Of a stretch of DNA of 5,736 nt, positions 5,268 through 5,736 are shown piece by piece. Positions within the stretch are counted from its first letter, which is position 1. The number at the start of each line of letters is the position of its first letter. The notes under the pieces are model-generated. The model saw only the letters and a program-made list of their open reading frames with translations, did no database searches and was not told the origin of the DNA. Both the position numbers and the translations under genes were made by a program. This DNA is from Gammaproteobacteria bacterium (GTDB taxonomy: Bacteria; Pseudomonadota; Gammaproteobacteria; J113): positions 1 to 5,736 of the forward strand of contig RFJX01000286.1 of NCBI GenBank assembly GCA_003694425.1, given 5' to 3'.

Positions 5268-5736
5268 ATGCTGGAAGAAGGAACGATTTCGCCCTCACTG
5301 GACGCGGCACTGCGGCCCGCGCTGGAGGAGCTGCTGGCCCTCTTCGACTGCGACCGCGCCTGGCTGCTCCACCCCTGCGACCCGCAGGCGGAGCAGTGGC
5401 GGATCCCGGTGGAGGTGACCCGGCCCGACTGGAGCGGGGCCCGGGTGGAGGGCGCGGTGGAGCCGGTCACCGAAGCCTACCGGCGGCTGTTCACCACCGC
5501 CCTGGAACGGACCGGGCCGGTCTGCCGGGGCGAGGGGCTGGAGCTGCCCCTGCCGGAGCTGATCCGGGGCCACTACGGGGTGCGCAGCAGCATGGTGCTG
5601 GCGGTGCGCCCGGCCACCGGCGCCCCCTGGCTGCTGGGCATCCATCACTGCCGCCGGGCCGACGGATACGACCGGAATGCCCGGGAGCTGTTCTCCCGGA
5701 TCGGCGCGCGCATCGCCGCCACCCTGGAGCGGGAAC
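5268..5736 (+). CDS. GAF-domain signalling protein, probable sensor, 3'-partial
   Basis: The first 156 codons are visible; the frame is open at the window end. There is no signal peptide or membrane segment, so this part is cytoplasmic. Residues about 15-154 form a GAF domain of a type often found at the N-terminus of histidine kinases and other sensors: a leading helix, FDCDRAWLLHPCDP (26-39), WRIPVEVTRPDW (44-55), YGVRSSMVLAV (103-113), PWLLGIHHC (120-128), and a closing helix with LFSRIGARIAATLERE (141-156). The Cys/His residues (C28, C37, H126, H127, C128) are notable, but metal or haem binding is not shown. The output domain (kinase, cyclase or other) lies beyond the window. The gene is preceded by an exact FNR-type site, suggesting induction under low oxygen or nitrosative conditions. 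The GAF assignment is fairly sure; the type of signalling is open. Confidence 0.85.
   Translation, partial: MLEEGTISPSLDAALRPALEELLALFDCDRAWLLHPCDPQAEQWRIPVEVTRPDWSGARVEGAVEPVTEAYRRLFTTALERTGPVCRGEGLELPLPELIRGHYGVRSSMVLAVRPATGAPWLLGIHHCRRADGYDRNARELFSRIGARIAATLERE

Overview
The window is about 70% G+C and densely coding, with short gaps, clear Shine-Dalgarno sites and an exact FNR/ANR-type box. This suggests a high-GC proteobacterium, probably a gammaproteobacterium with a respiratory lifestyle; the taxonomic guess is an inference from style, not from a marker gene. No rRNA, tRNA, CRISPR array, transposase or phage gene is visible.

Layout. (1) Bases 1-2178, plus strand: the 3' part of a gene for a large multi-pass membrane protein with a beta-rich extracytoplasmic region and a C-terminal TPR pair. 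Its frame is open at the window edge, so the N-terminus is missing. (2) Bases 2183-3600, minus strand: two co-oriented genes. The first (2602-3600) encodes an unrecognised, histidine-rich, probable lipoprotein. The second (2183-2542) encodes a small exported type-1 copper cupredoxin. A 9-bp G+C hairpin with a U-tract lies between them and looks like an intrinsic terminator, so the cupredoxin is probably made from partial read-through or an internal promoter. The cupredoxin stop codon is only 4 bp from the stop of the convergent membrane-protein gene. (3) Bases 3601-3877: a divergent intergenic region with a very strong SD for the lipoprotein and two long-range complementary segment pairs. (4) Bases 3878-5008, plus strand: a DUF819 (YjcL-like) integral membrane protein. 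(5) Bases 5009-5267: an intergenic region holding a MITE-like element of about 120 bp with near-perfect terminal inverted repeats and CTAG at both ends, followed by an exact FNR-type palindrome placed 31 bp from a candidate -10 element. (6) Bases 5268 to the window end, plus strand: the N-terminal GAF domain of a signalling protein, cut off by the window edge.

How they may work together. The lipoprotein and cupredoxin form the only obvious two-gene unit and could be an envelope electron-transfer or copper-handling pair. The GAF sensor appears to be controlled by oxygen limitation or NO through an FNR/CRP-family regulator. Nothing in the sequence ties the DUF819 protein or the TPR membrane protein to these functions. 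The least explained items are the His-rich lipoprotein/cupredoxin pair with its internal terminator, the MITE-like element at the DUF819 stop codon, and the FNR-type promoter.
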